Shown piece after piece: positions 63,187 through 64,000 of a DNA stretch of 64,000 nt. Position 1 is the first letter of the stretch. Each line of letters begins with the position of its first letter. Origin of the DNA: Streptomyces sp. CB09001 (lineage in GTDB: Bacteria; Actinomycetota; Actinomycetes; Streptomycetales; Streptomycetaceae); assembly GCF_003369795.1 (NCBI RefSeq), contig NZ_CP026730.1, positions 5,943,001 through 6,007,000 on the forward strand, in the 5' to 3' direction. The position numbers and the translations under genes are program-made. Below the pieces are notes generated by a model, which did no database searches, was not told where the DNA came from, and was given only the letters and a program-made list of their open reading frames with translations.

Positions 63187-64000
63187 TCAGAGGCTGGTTT
63201 CGCCGGGGGTGCCGAAGAAGTCGTGCCATGCGCGGCCGTCGACGAAGGCGTTGGTGCCGTTGGAGACGGACACGTAGACGTCGGCTTCGGTGTTGTGGGT
63301 GAAGGTGACGATGTCGTCCTTGCCGTCGCCGTCGTAGTCGCCGACGTAGGGGAATTCGCCGGTGGGGGAGAAGAAGTCGTTCCAGCGGGCGCCGGGGCCG
63401 TACTTGTTTCCGTCGGACAGGGCGACGTAGACGTCGGATTCGGTGCCTTGGGTGAAGGCGATGATGTCGTCCTTCTTGTCGCCGTTCACGTCGCCGATGC
63501 GGGGGAGTTCTCCGGCCGGGGCGAAGTGGTCGTGGACGAGCCGGCCGGTGCCGAAGGCGTCCTTGCCGTTGGACAGGGCGACATACACGTCCGCGGTGGT
63601 GCCTTGGGTGAAGGTGATGAGGTCGTCGTCTCCGTCGCCGTCGATGTCGCCGAGGGCGGGGAATTCTCCGTTGGGGGAGAAGAAGTCGTGCCAGACGGTG
63701 GCGGGGTGGAAGCCGTCGTTGCCGTTGGAGAGAGCGACGTAGACCTTGGCGTCGGCGTCGTGGGTGAAGGTGACGATGTCGTCGTAGCCGTCGCCGTTGA
63801 CGTCGCCGACGGCGGGGACTTCGCCGCCGGGTGCGAAGTGGTCGTGCCAGATGGTCGCGGTTTCGAAGTTGTTGCCGTTGGAGAGGGCGACGTAGACGTC
63901 GGAGTCGGTGCCCTTGGTGAAGGTGACGACGTCGTCCTTGTGGTCGCCGTTGAAGTCGCCGGTGAGAGGGGTCTCGCCGCCGGGGGCGAAGAAGTCGTGC
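63187..64000 (-). CDS. Secreted FG-GAP/VCBS repeat protein, C-terminal part (cut by right edge)
   Basis: At least 271 codons are visible; the start lies beyond the right edge. The whole visible part is FG-GAP repeats (GDVNGDGYDDIVTFTH, GDIDGDGDDDLITFTQ, GDVNGDKKDDIIAFTQ, GDYDGDGKDDIVTFTH) with the same period and ending (WHDFFGTPGETSL) as the preceding paralogue (WHDFFGLAGETTL). It is therefore a tandem duplicate with a possibly different N-terminal domain. The 25-bp gap between them suggests one transcript. Confidence 0.85.
   Translation of the reverse strand, partial: HDFFAPGGETPLTGDFNGDHKDDVVTFTKGTDSDVYVALSNGNNFETATIWHDHFAPGGEVPAVGDVNGDGYDDIVTFTHDADAKVYVALSNGNDGFHPATVWHDFFSPNGEFPALGDIDGDGDDDLITFTQGTTADVYVALSNGKDAFGTGRLVHDHFAPAGELPRIGDVNGDKKDDIIAFTQGTESDVYVALSDGNKYGPGARWNDFFSPTGEFPYVGDYDGDGKDDIVTFTHNTEADVYVSVSNGTNAFVDGRAWHDFFGTPGETSL

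Noticed and set aside
61038..64000. Regularly spaced repeats as a possible CRISPR array
   Set aside because: The repeats are about 153 bp, diverged and in frame, encoding FG-GAP modules with DxDGDxxDD loops; there are no short identical repeats or unique spacers.

Overview
The window is very GC-rich, with strong third-position G/C bias, many GTG starts and 1-4 bp gene overlaps. It carries a CprB-type gamma-butyrolactone receptor homologue, a two-domain geosmin synthase, an lrm/mgt-type macrolide resistance pair and a SAV2148-type HEPN protein. Together these point to a Streptomyces chromosome core closely related to S. coelicolor / S. lividans. No IS element, prophage, CRISPR array, rRNA or tRNA gene was recognised.

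Layout. (1) 0-10.6 kb: a truncated nitrate/nitrite-sensing histidine kinase behind a sugar-binding-type lipoprotein, cprB, a DUF89 phosphatase, geosmin synthase, a PDZ membrane protein, a metallophosphoesterase, an M24 peptidase and an APH-fold protein lacking its catalytic residues. (2) 10.6-19.3 kb: treZ, treY and glgX, which together form a glycogen-to-trehalose route, interleaved with a DUF1707-FHA protein and an M14 carboxypeptidase on the other strand. (3) 19.5-25.9 kb: a HEPN protein, a DnaQ-type exonuclease, an APH-type kinase, and a sugar ABC importer (two permeases and a lipoprotein) with no ATPase of its own. (4) 25.9-28.3 kb: an Erm methyltransferase behind an attenuator-like leader, followed by a macrolide glycosyltransferase with its own operator-bearing promoter. 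(5) 28.3-31.5 kb: an MMPL exporter and a DUF1697 protein. (6) 31.5-41.2 kb: one long minus-strand sulfur operon. In transcription order it is a Cys-containing leader peptide, sulfite reductase, a small zinc-ribbon protein, APS reductase, cysC, cysD, cysN, a candidate small ORF, a sulfonate-type ABC importer and a sirohydrochlorin chelatase. (7) 41.3-48.2 kb: GNAT, a secreted protein, a GAF regulator, an AidB-like dehydrogenase, a YihY protein and the relic of a trypsin-like protease. (8) 48.2-60.2 kb: an Opp/Dpp-type importer with a ROK kinase, a divergent ROK repressor, an M81 peptidase, a CutC protein and two AraC regulators. (9) 60.2-64 kb: a VOC protein, an L7/L12-C-terminal-like protein and two tandem secreted FG-GAP repeat proteins, the last cut by the right edge.

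The most interesting signals are regulatory. The erm leader has a WblC/WhiB7-like promoter, a leaderless 37-codon ORF and a UUCG-loop terminator. The mgt promoter has a perfect-arm palindrome between -35 and -10. The sulfur operon has a cysteine-coding leader peptide, and a palindromic repeat appears to have been absorbed into a coding frame of the same operon. All functional calls come from reading the translated sequence and from memory of the families; no database search was run.
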